Assembly: GCF_000477435.1 (NCBI RefSeq)
Contig: NC_022576.1
Span: forward strand, 620,001 to 684,000
Direction: 5' to 3'
DNA: 64,000 bases
From: Candidatus Symbiobacter mobilis CR
GTDB taxonomy: Bacteria > Pseudomonadota > Gammaproteobacteria > Burkholderiales > Burkholderiaceae_C
Positions 28,573 to 37,568 of this stretch are shown here, piece after piece. The notes under the pieces were generated by a model. That model did not search any database, had not been told where the DNA came from, and saw only the letters and a list, made by a program, of their open reading frames with translations. Position numbers and translations under genes: made by a program. Within the stretch, counting starts at the first letter, position 1. Each line of letters starts with the position of its first letter.

Positions 28573-28869
28573 ATGCGCATATGGAAGTTTCATGCACCCA
28601 CTTTGGCAGAACAAGGCGGCACAGTGTTGTCCGACTACCTGGCCAAAATGTCTTACCTTGCTTTTGACCATGCCATTGGGGTGAGTGAGGGGTTTTGGGT
28701 GAATGTGGTGACGGGGCCTACAAACACCATGGCTACGACAACGACGACAACAACTTCGACCAGCACGTCATCGTGGGCGACAACTACTACAACAACGACT
28801 TCGACAACCTTACCCGACGCGGGCTTAGAGCCCATTTCTGTAGGCAATATGCCCTTAATTGCAGCATGA
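28573..28869 (+). CDS. Small protein with Thr-rich tail, related to the modular protein C-terminus
   Basis: This 98-residue frame begins at an ATG with a perfect AAGGAG site six bases upstream (28561-28566). The first half (WKFHAPTLAEQGG, YLAKMSYLAF, EGFWVNVV) matches the repeat motif at the C-terminus of the giant protein downstream (WYFWAPSLVNSSG, YLSSKGYLDF, TGFWVNMP). The second half is a Thr/Ser run encoded by ACN repeats, then a short unrelated end. It has no signal peptide. It may be a leftover 3' end of a second giant-protein gene that happens to have a good translation start, or a real small protein. Confidence 0.5.
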   Translation: MRIWKFHAPTLAEQGGTVLSDYLAKMSYLAFDHAIGVSEGFWVNVVTGPTNTMATTTTTTTSTSTSSWATTTTTTTSTTLPDAGLEPISVGNMPLIAA

Positions 28870-29002
28870 GGCGGGGGGGCTAAACGATTACACTCGTTGC
28901 CGAGTCATATTCTTTCAATTTTGGTTTGGCAGGCGTAGCAACGGAAAAGTCGGCGCGTTAGGGTGACGGGTTGGTGATGATCGGTTGATAAGGGGAACGA
29001 AA

Positions 29003-32000
29003 ATGTTTCAGGTACTGATGAACGGGATTCGGGCGCTGGCGGAATGGCTGGAGTCGGGAAATGGTACACATTCCGGCATGCGGTCTGCTTCTACTGATCG
29101 CGGCTCTGCTCAAAGCCGCGTAATGGTCAGGAAGTCGGCGCTGGCGAGACGGGGAGTCAGTGGATTTTTCGAATCCGGCCGCTTTATTTTGTCAGTCTGG
29201 ATAGCCCTGTTTTCCTTGAGTGCATCCGCCCTGACGATTACTCATAACGGGGGAGTAATTTCCGGAACGAGTACAAACCTTACTTACGCCAAGGCAATCT
29301 GGAAGAGCACCGAGGCGCACGATTCCACCTTCAATTCAAACAACGCTGTCAATTATCTTCTGATCGATGATGTCTATCGTACAGGATCACTTGTGATCAC
29401 AAGTCCGTTGAAGGCAGGGCAGAAACTGTCGCTTTACCGTCTGGTTGGAACCTCAAACAATTACACAACTCAACTAGTGAAGACGATCGATGGGCCCAAC
29501 TTCCTGCTGGTTAACTATGTGGCGCAGCCTGGAGAATATTTGGTCGAAATGCGTTTTGCTGGCGAGGATTACCCCCATGTCAGCTTCGATTTTTTTCCGG
29601 ATGGTGACGGGAAGTCCTGTAATCATCTCCTACCGACAACCAACTGGACCTGCGAGCAATCCTGGTTGCCCGCCCACTACCGGAAAGATGTTGAGCCGTG
29701 GATACGCTCTCAGATTGGTCAGATCGCGTATCGCATTGGGGCGGTGGGCTATGCCAAGGAACTCGCCGATAAAAAAGTGGAAATGTTCGATCTTGCTTTT
29801 GATGCGGGTATGGCTGCAGCCCGTGCATATGCATCGTCCTCGCAAAGTTCTCCAGGTGCGAAAGTTGACGCGACTGCGGCGGCGAAAGAATTCCTGGATA
29901 GTAGACTCGGAAGCGTTACTGCAATGGTGTTAGATGCTAACGGCATTCAAACTATTGGCGTAGCGTTAGAGTCACTCAACAACCATTTGTCTATTGCTGC
30001 CCCACTCTTAAGGTTACTCACTGGCATTGATCCAAAAACTGGGGAGCCTCCCAATGTTGTGACAGTGATGCTGGATGTCCTCGATGTAGGTGAAAAATTG
30101 GGTTTAGACATCGTGTCGATCATGGGCAACAGCGTCGGAATAATCTCGCTTGCCGAACTCGAAGAGCGCTTCAATGAAACCAAGATCGCCTGGGCCATGC
30201 TCCAATCGTTGATTCAAGACAACTACGGCAAATGGGACGGCATGGTTGTCTCCGCCGGATTGACATCCGGAAGCAACCCGACCATGAACCAGATTATTGA
30301 CGGATTCGCGGCTAAGCTTGGCTATGAGAATCTACCTTTGCTAGAAAACAAGTACGAGCGCGCCCGCGTAAATGCAATATTCCAAAAAGGCGCCACGGAA
30401 TTGGGTGACTGGGTATCCACTCGCCGCACGATGGCAAACCCGTTCAATGACGCAGACTTTGACGGCGTAGCCAACACGCAAGATTCGGCGCCGAATGACC
30501 CGTCAATACCAGCACCAACCACCTACACACTCACTGTCACCAGTTCCGGTACAGGTTCCGGTAGCATCGTCAGCACGACTGCCGGCATCAATTGCGGTAA
30601 CGATTGTTCGGAAAACTACACGGCGAACGCCAGCGTAACGCTAACCGCCACGCCGACCGCTGGCGGCACATTCACCGGCTGGTCCGGTGGCAGTTGCAGC
30701 GGAACGTCCACCACCTGCACCCTGACCATGGACGCAGCGAAGACGGTAACGGCGAGTTTCGCACCGGTTCAAGCTGCCGACAGCTTCACGCCGACCAGCG
30801 ACTTCACCGACAACAGCGACGGCACGGTAACGCATAAGCTCACCGGGCTGACGTGGATGCGCTGCGCGATGGGGCAGACGTGGACGGGGGCGACCTGTTC
30901 CGGCACAGCCAGCACCTACACATTTGATCAGGCCAAAGCGCTGACTTCCGGCTTTGCTGGCAAGACCGATTGGCGGTTGCCGAGTCCTTGGGAACTGATC
31001 AGCATTGTTGACTACGACAACTACAATCCAGCTATCAATGGCACGATCTTCCCGAATACATCGAGTTCGTATCCGAGTTCACTATTCTGGTCAGGTTCGT
31101 CCAGCGCCTACCATACCGGCGCGTGGGACGTGGATTTCAGTGATGGCAACGCCTTTGGAAACGGCCGCAGCGGCAGCAACCGCGTTCGTCTAGTACGAGG
31201 CGGGCAGTCTTTGGGAACCTCCACCACCCCGGATTCAGACTTTACGGATAACGGGGATGGCACCGTCACCCACAAGAAGACCCACCTGACGTGGAAACGT
31301 TGTGCCGAAGGGCAAACCTGGATCGGTTCCACCTGTAGCGGCACGGCTAGCAGCTATACCTACGATCAGGCCGTCGCACTGTCCGGCAGTTTTGCGGGTC
31401 AGAGCGATTGGCGCACCCCGAACATCCAGGAACTGCAATCCATACTCGAGTACGCCAACTACCCACCCATCAACACGACGATCTTCCCGAATACACCGAG
31501 TTCGCATTTCTGGTCAGGTTCGCCCTACGCCGGCAATTCTGGCGTAGGGTTGGTCGTGGATTTCCGCTATGGCAACGCCGGAGCCGGTGGCCCGAGCAGC
31601 ATCCTTCCCGTTCGCCTCGTGCGTGGTACACAAACCTCTCCCAGTGTTGATCTGGCCTCGGGCCTCGTTGCCTATTATCCCTTCGATGGGAATGCTAATG
31701 ATGCGAGCGGAAATGGACATCATGGGACCACATCGGGCGGGGTCAGCTTTGTCACTAGCCCCGTTGGCAGTGCCGCATCATTCGATGGCACAAGTGGAAC
31801 AAAGATTCAGATTCCGAACAAGGCACTGAATAGCCTGCCAAGTGGTACCGTTGCAATGTGGTTCAAGCTAAATAAGTCATCGACATACAGTGTGTTGCTT
31901 GATAAGACTCATACATATGTAGCGAACTACTTCCAGTTACTTGTCGAACCAAATGGCGAGACTCGGGTTGGACTGGATTATGGATCGTCATCGACTTCAG

Positions 32001-33823
32001 ACCCGGGAATAGATTGGTCCCGGCGTGCCAAGACAAAAGCGACAACTGGGCAGTGGTATTTTCTGGTATTTACTTGGGATGGATCAAAGTGGGTCTATTA
32101 CTTTGACGGCCAGCTTGATTCACAGTTCGCAACTTCAAAGGTGCTACAAAACTTCGACTACCCGGTGTATATCGGAGCCGGCGTGGACTACTTTCAACCT
32201 CTCAACGGACAAGTCGACGAAGTCCGCATCTACAACCGCGCCCTCTCCGCCGCCGAAGTCCAGCAGCTCTACGGTGCAGTAGCCACCCTAGCCTCGCTAT
32301 CCCTAACCGCCCCCGCCACCCTGCAATCCTCGGGCAAGACGACGCTCAGCGCCAGCGCCGCCTACTCCGACAGCACAACCAAGACCGTCACCCCCACCTG
32401 GACTAGTTCCAACCCGGACGTGGCTGCGGTGTCCGCCACGGGCGTGCTCACCGCCGGCAGCGTTGCGGCCGATACCCAGGTCACGCTGACCGCCAGCTAT
32501 ACCGAGAACGGTAAAACAGTCACCGCCAGCAAGACGCTAACCATCAAGGCCGCGACTGTGGCGCAAGCGCCGACTATTGTCACAGTGATCGCCGGTCAAG
32601 GCCAGGCGACGATCAGTTTCACCGCCCCAACGGACAACGGCGGCGCGGCGATCACTGGCTACACGGTGACCGCCAGCCCCGGCGGACTCACCGCCAGCGG
32701 CACGGCCAGTCCGTTGACTGTCACCGGTCTCAGCAACGGCACTGCCTATACCTTCACGGTAAAGGCGACCAATAGCGCCGGTGCCAGCGCGGCTTCGGCG
32801 GCCTCCAACAGCGTTACGCCGACCGCTCCGGTAACGAACGGTGCGTGCGGCAGCGCCCATAACACGGCATTGACGAGCGCGCCGGCCAGCGGCCTGTGCA
32901 CTAACGGCACGGCCGGCGCAGTGAGCGGCAGCGGCCCGTGGGCGTGGAGTTGCGCCGGTAGCGGTAGCGGTGGCGGCAGCACGGCGCAATGCAACACGAC
33001 ATCCGCGGCGGTCAGCGGCACCTGCGGCAGCGCCCACAACACGGCATCGTCCAGCGCGCCGACCAGCAGCGGCCTGTGCGCCACCGGCACGGCCGGCGTG
33101 GTAAGCGGCAGCGGCCCGTGGGCGTGGAGTTGCGCGGGTAGCAGTGGCGGCGGCACGGCGCAATGCACGACCACATCGGCGAAGCCACCAGTAACGTTGA
33201 CGCCAGGATGGAACCTGCTGGGCAACGGCGTCGAGGCGGATATCGATGTGACGCAGACTTTTGGCGACGGCAGCAAGTTCTTCACGATCTGGAAATGGGT
33301 GACCAGCGGGAGCGCAGCGGGGATAAGCTACCCGGCCTGGGCCTTCTACACCCCAAGCCTGGCCGATGGTGGCCAAGCCTACGCTGCCAGCAAGGGCTAC
33401 GAGTTGCTCGCCGTCATCAAGGGCGGTGATGGCTTCTGGGTGAATGCCAAGACAGGCTTCACCTACGCCTTGCCGGCGGGCACCCCGATTGCCTCGTCGA
33501 GCTTCCAGCCGGAAGGCGGTTTTCGCGCCTTGGGCGCGGGTTGGCGCTTGATGGCCACCGGCGATAACCCGACGCCGACCCGCTTCAACGATAACCTTTC
33601 TCTCTCGCCGCCTGCTCCCGGAGTGATCGCCGAGAATATCAAGACCTTGTGGGCATGGGATGCGGATCGAGGCGGCTGGTATTTCTGGGCGCCGAGTCTG
33701 GTGAATAGCAGTGGTTTGGCGAACTACCTGAGCAGCAAAGGCTACCTGGATTTCACTACGCTGCCGTCCACGCCAACAGGCACACTTTCACCAACGACAG
33801 GGTTCTGGGTGAATATGCCGTGA
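29003..33823 (+). CDS. Large modular secreted/surface protein
   Basis: The ATG at 29003 follows an AGGGGA site and gives 1606 residues; a TTG six codons upstream is less likely. A signal-like segment (FILSVWIALFSLSASA, ~63-80) lies unusually far from the start, and an internal ATG at 29123 would shorten the leader. The order after it is: an unnamed ~420-residue region, an InlB B-like repeat (YTLTVTSSGTGSG to TVTASFA, ~506-589), two DUF1566-like units (GTVTHKLTGLTWMRCA and GTVTHKKTHLTWKRCA, ~593-875), a LamG-like lectin domain (AYYPFDGNANDASGNGHHG to VDEVRIYNRALS, ~883-1091), a Big_2-like Ig domain, an FN3 domain, two Gly/Ser-rich CGSAHNTA repeats (~1279-1390), and a C-terminal double repeat ending in GFWVN. 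The mix suggests adhesion or polymer binding. No anchor motif is visible. Confidence 0.85.
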   Translation: MFQVLMNGIRALAEWLESGNGTHSGMRSASTDRGSAQSRVMVRKSALARRGVSGFFESGRFILSVWIALFSLSASALTITHNGGVISGTSTNLTYAKAIWKSTEAHDSTFNSNNAVNYLLIDDVYRTGSLVITSPLKAGQKLSLYRLVGTSNNYTTQLVKTIDGPNFLLVNYVAQPGEYLVEMRFAGEDYPHVSFDFFPDGDGKSCNHLLPTTNWTCEQSWLPAHYRKDVEPWIRSQIGQIAYRIGAVGYAKELADKKVEMFDLAFDAGMAAARAYASSSQSSPGAKVDATAAAKEFLDSRLGSVTAMVLDANGIQTIGVALESLNNHLSIAAPLLRLLTGIDPKTGEPPNVVTVMLDVLDVGEKLGLDIVSIMGNSVGIISLAELEERFNETKIAWAMLQSLIQDNYGKWDGMVVSAGLTSGSNPTMNQIIDGFAAKLGYENLPLLENKYERARVNAIFQKGATELGDWVSTRRTMANPFNDADFDGVANTQDSAPNDPSIPAPTTYTLTVTSSGTGSGSIVSTTAGINCGNDCSENYTANASVTLTATPTAGGTFTGWSGGSCSGTSTTCTLTMDAAKTVTASFAPVQAADSFTPTSDFTDNSDGTVTHKLTGLTWMRCAMGQTWTGATCSGTASTYTFDQAKALTSGFAGKTDWRLPSPWELISIVDYDNYNPAINGTIFPNTSSSYPSSLFWSGSSSAYHTGAWDVDFSDGNAFGNGRSGSNRVRLVRGGQSLGTSTTPDSDFTDNGDGTVTHKKTHLTWKRCAEGQTWIGSTCSGTASSYTYDQAVALSGSFAGQSDWRTPNIQELQSILEYANYPPINTTIFPNTPSSHFWSGSPYAGNSGVGLVVDFRYGNAGAGGPSSILPVRLVRGTQTSPSVDLASGLVAYYPFDGNANDASGNGHHGTTSGGVSFVTSPVGSAASFDGTSGTKIQIPNKALNSLPSGTVAMWFKLNKSSTYSVLLDKTHTYVANYFQLLVEPNGETRVGLDYGSSSTSDPGIDWSRRAKTKATTGQWYFLVFTWDGSKWVYYFDGQLDSQFATSKVLQNFDYPVYIGAGVDYFQPLNGQVDEVRIYNRALSAAEVQQLYGAVATLASLSLTAPATLQSSGKTTLSASAAYSDSTTKTVTPTWTSSNPDVAAVSATGVLTAGSVAADTQVTLTASYTENGKTVTASKTLTIKAATVAQAPTIVTVIAGQGQATISFTAPTDNGGAAITGYTVTASPGGLTASGTASPLTVTGLSNGTAYTFTVKATNSAGASAASAASNSVTPTAPVTNGACGSAHNTALTSAPASGLCTNGTAGAVSGSGPWAWSCAGSGSGGGSTAQCNTTSAAVSGTCGSAHNTASSSAPTSSGLCATGTAGVVSGSGPWAWSCAGSSGGGTAQCTTTSAKPPVTLTPGWNLLGNGVEADIDVTQTFGDGSKFFTIWKWVTSGSAAGISYPAWAFYTPSLADGGQAYAASKGYELLAVIKGGDGFWVNAKTGFTYALPAGTPIASSSFQPEGGFRALGAGWRLMATGDNPTPTRFNDNLSLSPPAPGVIAENIKTLWAWDADRGGWYFWAPSLVNSSGLANYLSSKGYLDFTTLPSTPTGTLSPTTGFWVNMP
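30781..31625 (+). repeat. Two tandem DUF1566-like repeats in the surface protein
   Basis: Two units of about 130-140 codons share TVTHK, LTW, CSGTAS, FAGxxDWRxP, FPNT and VRLVRG motifs. Nucleotide similarity between the units is high in the motif blocks (for example the 'atcttcccgaatacatcgag' and 'atcttcccgaatacaccgag' segments), showing internal duplication. Confidence 0.75.
32838..33170 (+). repeat. Tandem Cys/Gly/Ser-rich repeats in the surface protein
   Basis: Two ~55-codon units begin with CGSAHNTA and contain SGSGPWAWSCAG and AQC. The second is nearly a copy of the first at DNA level. Paired cysteines within each unit could form disulfides outside the cell. Confidence 0.8.
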
Positions 33824-34449
33824 AGTAGGCACCGGCGGGACGGCGCATAATTTGGCCATGAAAAAGTTCACGAGGTTGAACCACGTTTTGCCGACGGCGG
33901 CTGTGCAGGGAGAGCGGCCGCTCAGATAACTCAGGTGACAGACCGCTCCCGGCCATCAGCCGACACTGACGCCACTGAATATCCCCACCTCTGAGCGTCG
34001 GATCCAGGCGGGATAGCGGTCATCCATCTACCTGCACGACTGACTCAGCCGTGGGAGACCGTTCCCAATCGTTGCATCAACTTGACCGCCACGCTGCGGC
34101 TGCGTCCCTGCGCTTTAACTCCCGTATTGCGCTTCGCTTCATACGGGCTACGTTGCTGCCTGACCCACGCAAAATATAAGTGTCATTTTTGCCTCTAACG
34201 CCCGTCTGGCTTGCATTGGTAGCTATCAAATTCATAGTTCATGGCACGGATGAAGCGTTGCGCAATCCGTGAGTTTGTGAGCTTGGGGCGGGCATGGTGC
34301 TTTGTGGAAGCGGCATCCTGCCGCTTTCAACTTGTCAAGCGCCAAGATGGCGCTTCTACAAAGTGCCATTTGGCATTCCACACGGATCATCGGGAAATCT
34401 GACGTTTGCCGTGCCTAAAATGAAATAAATCCCTACCTCAAATGACCCC
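33824..34449. other. Long intergenic region with palindromes and REP-like hairpins
   Basis: No gene is supported. It contains a 12-base palindrome GAGCGGCCGCTC (33912-33923), an inverted repeat CCCGTAT (34121-34127) with ATACGGG (34141-34147), and a double-hairpin element at 34300-34363. The last ~80 bases are A+T-rich and probably hold the promoter of the ATPase gene at 34450. Confidence 0.6.
34300..34363. repeat. REP-like double hairpin element
   Basis: CTTTGTGGAAGCG (34300-34312) and CGCTTCTACAAAG (34351-34363) are complementary at 12 of 13 bases. Inside are two hairpins: AGCGGC (34309-34314) with GCCGCT (34320-34325), and AAGCGCCA (34337-34344) with TGGCGCTT (34348-34355). The layout is that of a paired REP unit. 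Confidence 0.7.
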
Positions 34450-36003
34450 ATGATTCGCAAAAAGCTCCCCATTGGCATTCAGACCTTTCGAGAAATTCGG
34501 GAAGAAGGGTATTACTACGTTGACAAAAGCGGCCATGCCGTGCGTTTGGCCAACGAGGGCAAATATTATTTTTTGTCGCGGCCACGGCGGTTTGGCAAGA
34601 GTTTGTTTTTGGATACGCTGAAAAACCTGTTTGAAGGACAGCAGGAATTGTTCAAAGGTCTGGCCGCCGAGACCTGCTGGGACTGGAGTCGCAAGTCGCC
34701 GGTGATTTTTATTAGTTTTGCCGAAGGGGTGGTGCATAGCCGTGAAGCGCTGAATGCCAAAATCACTGAGCAATTGGATGTCAATCAAGAGGTCTTGGGC
34801 TTGCATACTACCCAGCCCCTGCTCTCTGCCCGCTTTAGTGAACTGATTCGTTTGACCCGAGCCAAGTACGGCTTGCGCGTGGTGGTGTTGGTGGATGAAT
34901 ACGACAAACCCATGCTGGACAACATCACCAACCCCGACATTGCCAGCGAGATGCGTGATGGTCTGCGTGATCTGTATTCGGTCATCAAAGGGCAAGATGC
35001 CAATGTTCAATTTGCCATGCTCACGGGCGTTTCCAAATTCAGCAAAGTGAACCTGTTTTCTGGTTTGAATAACTTGACTGACATCACTTTGGATGAACGC
35101 TACAGTGATATTTGTGGCTATACCGATGCCGATGTCGATACGGTGTTTGCACCAGAATTGCCGGGTTTGGACCGTGAACTGATTCGCGAGTGGTACAACG
35201 GTTACAACTGGCTGGGCACTTCGGTCTATAACCCTTTTGGTTTATTGCAGTTGTTTGACACCCGCAAGTTTAAGCCCCATTGGTTTGAAACCGGTACGCC
35301 TGATTTTTTAATTCAACTGTTGCAAAAGCGCCAGCAATTCACCCCCGACTTGTCGCGCATGGTGGCTTCCGAGACCCTGTTATCCACCTTTGATGTAAAC
35401 ACCATTCCCGTAGAAGCCCTGATGTTTCAGGCAGGCTATTTGACCATTGACAGCGTTGGTCAAATGCCTGGGCGGCTGACATTAACGCTGAAATACCCCA
35501 ACCTGGAAGTTCAGGCCAGTCTGAACAACTGCCTTTTGCACAGCCTGACGGGCAGCTTGAGCGTGCCGGAGTCCCATCAGGATCGCCTGTACGACCTGCT
35601 GAAAAACCAAGACTTTGCCGGCCTCAAAAACCTGTTTCACGCTTTCTATGCCAGCATTGCCAACGACTGGTATCGCAAAAACGAACTCAGTGGCTACGAA
35701 GGCTATTACGTCAGCATTTTCTACAGCTACTTTGCTGCGCTTGGCTTGCACATTCAACTCGAAGACCCCACCAACTTTGGCTGCATTGACATGACCGTTC
35801 TGTTTCATGGCCAGGTGTTTTTGTTTGAGTTCAAGGTGGTCAAGGGCAGATCACGCGGGGGCGCACTGAAGCAAATCAAGGAACGAAACTATGCGCAAAA
35901 GTACCAGCATCGGGGTGAGCCAATTCATCTGATCGGTGTGGAGTTCAGCAAAACCACCAGAAACATTGTGAGGTTTGAGGTTGAAACGATGCAGGTTTTG
36001 TAG
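34450..36003 (+). CDS. AAA-ATPase-like protein with PD-(D/E)XK nuclease domain (PDDEXK_9 type)
   Basis: This 517-residue protein has the AAA-ATPase_like plus PDDEXK_9 plan: an N-terminal LPIGIQTFREIREEGYYYVDK, P-loop-related SRPRRFGKSLFLDTL (~40-55), Walker B-like VVVLVDEYDKPML (~145-157), and a C-terminal nuclease core CIDMTVLFHGQVFLFEFKVVKG (Asp, Glu, Lys, split here only for description). This family is expanded in many environmental bacteria and is often multi-copy; its biological role is unknown, with suggestions of mobile or defence function. Its last ~680 bp are duplicated at 27413-28095. It is unrelated at sequence level to the pair at 1-2518 despite a similar plan. Confidence 0.88.
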   Translation: MIRKKLPIGIQTFREIREEGYYYVDKSGHAVRLANEGKYYFLSRPRRFGKSLFLDTLKNLFEGQQELFKGLAAETCWDWSRKSPVIFISFAEGVVHSREALNAKITEQLDVNQEVLGLHTTQPLLSARFSELIRLTRAKYGLRVVVLVDEYDKPMLDNITNPDIASEMRDGLRDLYSVIKGQDANVQFAMLTGVSKFSKVNLFSGLNNLTDITLDERYSDICGYTDADVDTVFAPELPGLDRELIREWYNGYNWLGTSVYNPFGLLQLFDTRKFKPHWFETGTPDFLIQLLQKRQQFTPDLSRMVASETLLSTFDVNTIPVEALMFQAGYLTIDSVGQMPGRLTLTLKYPNLEVQASLNNCLLHSLTGSLSVPESHQDRLYDLLKNQDFAGLKNLFHAFYASIANDWYRKNELSGYEGYYVSIFYSYFAALGLHIQLEDPTNFGCIDMTVLFHGQVFLFEFKVVKGRSRGGALKQIKERNYAQKYQHRGEPIHLIGVEFSKTTRNIVRFEVETMQVL

Positions 36004-36174
36004 TTTGTACAACGTGTTTTTTTATGGCTGGCTTTGGCCGTGCCCTTGGTCCACAGTAACATCGACCAGCACGTCATCCATGGAGAAAACTGTGCGTACT
36101 GCCCCATCACGCTGCATGGAGTAGCGCAGCCGTTAGGGTACCGATACCATGTACTTTGCGTTATGGAGTAAAAA

Positions 36175-36657
36175 GTGAAATGCAACTTCTCTGAACTCAA
36201 GCTCCGCCAAATCGATGCCAACCTCAACCGTTGGCGCAGTGCCGACTTGCCAGCGCGCCCGCCCATAGGCTGGCTCAAGGCCATCCGCGAGGGCCTGGGC
36301 ATGGCCAAAACGGACCTCGCCGATCGGCTGGGTGTCACCACGTCTACCGTCACCCGGCTGGAGACCTCCGAGGCCGATGACACCATCAGCCTGGCCACCT
36401 TGCGCCGTGCCGCCGAAGCCATGGGTTGCGAGTTGCAATACGCCCTGGTGCCCAAGCAGTCCTTGGCCGACACTCTGGAAAACCGCGCCATGGCGTTGGC
36501 ACGCCAGCAAATGGCATCCATCAGTCACACCATGGCGCTAGAAGCACAAGCGACTTCACACGAGGCTCTCGAATGGCAAACCCGCACCCTGGCTGAGGAC
36601 CTGCTCAAGGGTCCATGGCACGTCCTTTGGAAACAACCGAAGCGGGAAGCCAAATAG
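36175..36657 (+). CDS. Mobile mystery protein A (HTH)
   Basis: This 160-residue protein begins with the LKLRQIDANLNRWR motif and has an XRE-type helix-turn-helix (AIREGLGMAKTDLADRLGV, TTSTVTRLETSEADDTISL), as in mobile mystery protein A. It is always found beside mobile mystery protein B, and the next gene overlaps or abuts it. The likely role is an antitoxin-like regulator of the Fic protein. The tail after residue ~110 is longer than the core domain. Confidence 0.85.
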   Translation: MKCNFSELKLRQIDANLNRWRSADLPARPPIGWLKAIREGLGMAKTDLADRLGVTTSTVTRLETSEADDTISLATLRRAAEAMGCELQYALVPKQSLADTLENRAMALARQQMASISHTMALEAQATSHEALEWQTRTLAEDLLKGPWHVLWKQPKREAK

Positions 36658-36659
36658 CG

Positions 36660-37244
36660 ATGACTATCAAACTCGACGATCCCCACGGTGCCACACCGCT
36701 TGATGCTGACGAGATCGCCAGCCTGATTCCCGGCCACATCACCACGCAGGGCGAACTGAACGAATGGGAGCAACTCAACATCTTCCAGGGTGAGTATTGG
36801 GCATACCAACAACGCACGGAAATCCTCACCGAAGACTTTTTGTGCCAGTTGCACAAGCAAATGTTCGGCGAAACCTGGAAATGGGCAGGCCAGTTTCGCA
36901 AGACCGACACGAACATCGGCGTTGATTGGTTCAAGATCGGTGTCGAAGTCAAAAATCTGCTCGACGATGCCCGCTACCAGATCGAACACGCCAGCTATCC
37001 GCCCGACGAAATCGCGGTGCGCTTCCATCATCGCCTAGTCGCCATTCATCTCTTCCCCAACGGCAATGGCCGCCATGCCCGTCTGATGGCCGATCTGCTC
37101 GTCAAGCGTCTGGGCCAGCCCCGTTTCACTTGGGGCAGCCGTAGTTTGGTCCATGTCGGCGAAACACGTCAGCAATACATCGCAGCCCTGCAAGCGGCCA
37201 ACAAGCATGACATCAGGCCCTTGCTCGCGTTCGCCAGAAGTTGA
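36660..37244 (+). CDS. Mobile mystery protein B (Fic domain)
   Basis: This 194-residue protein (ATG at 36660, two bases after the previous stop; an in-frame start at 36615 would overlap it) contains the Fic motif HLFPNGNGRHAR (~129-140), close to the HPFxDGNGR consensus with Leu in place of Pro. Fic enzymes transfer AMP or similar groups to target proteins. The N-terminal LDDPHGATPLDADE is typical of mobile mystery protein B. With its HTH partner it forms a mobile toxin-antitoxin-like cassette. No inhibitory helix is obvious. Confidence 0.88.
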   Translation: MTIKLDDPHGATPLDADEIASLIPGHITTQGELNEWEQLNIFQGEYWAYQQRTEILTEDFLCQLHKQMFGETWKWAGQFRKTDTNIGVDWFKIGVEVKNLLDDARYQIEHASYPPDEIAVRFHHRLVAIHLFPNGNGRHARLMADLLVKRLGQPRFTWGSRSLVHVGETRQQYIAALQAANKHDIRPLLAFARS

Positions 37245-37319
37245 ACCCAACTGCAACCGCCACCACACCACGCTGGCTAAAAAGAAAGTGGCGCGGACGA
37301 ACCTCCAAGGAGAGAAATC

Positions 37320-37568
37320 ATGTTGACCCTGCGTGCCACCCTGGAACCCGATGGCCATCTCACCTTGCCGCCGAGCCTGCTGCACGAACGCCAGATGTCG
37401 GTATTGGTCACTTTTCTTGACGAGATGCCCGCGCCGCAAACACAAGGCAGCGCCGCCGCCACGCTGGCACTGCTGCAATCGCCAGCGTTTCGCAATTTGC
37501 CCAAGAGCAATGCGGAGGAAATGGAACAGCGCATCGCCGAATTGCGCAACGACTGGAAGGACGACTGA
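37320..37568 (+). CDS. Antitoxin of a PIN-toxin pair
   Basis: This 82-residue acidic protein has a short N-terminal beta segment (LTLRATLEPDGHLTLPPSL) like SpoVT/AbrB or DUF2281-type antitoxins, and an Asp/Glu-rich C-terminus. It follows an AAGGAGAG site. Its stop overlaps the toxin start by one base (TGATG). The partner is the clear PIN protein downstream. Confidence 0.75.
   Translation: MLTLRATLEPDGHLTLPPSLLHERQMSVLVTFLDEMPAPQTQGSAAATLALLQSPAFRNLPKSNAEEMEQRIAELRNDWKDD

Noticed and set aside
28735..28815. ACN repeats as a microsatellite regulatory tract
   Set aside because: They are in frame and encode a Thr/Ser run in a small gene, and the units are too irregular for a slippage tract to be claimed.
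28754..36080. 17-base identity TCGACCAGCACGTCATC near 28756 and 36063
   Set aside because: One match of this size can occur by chance in 64 kb, and the surrounding sequence is not related. No element boundary can be drawn from it.
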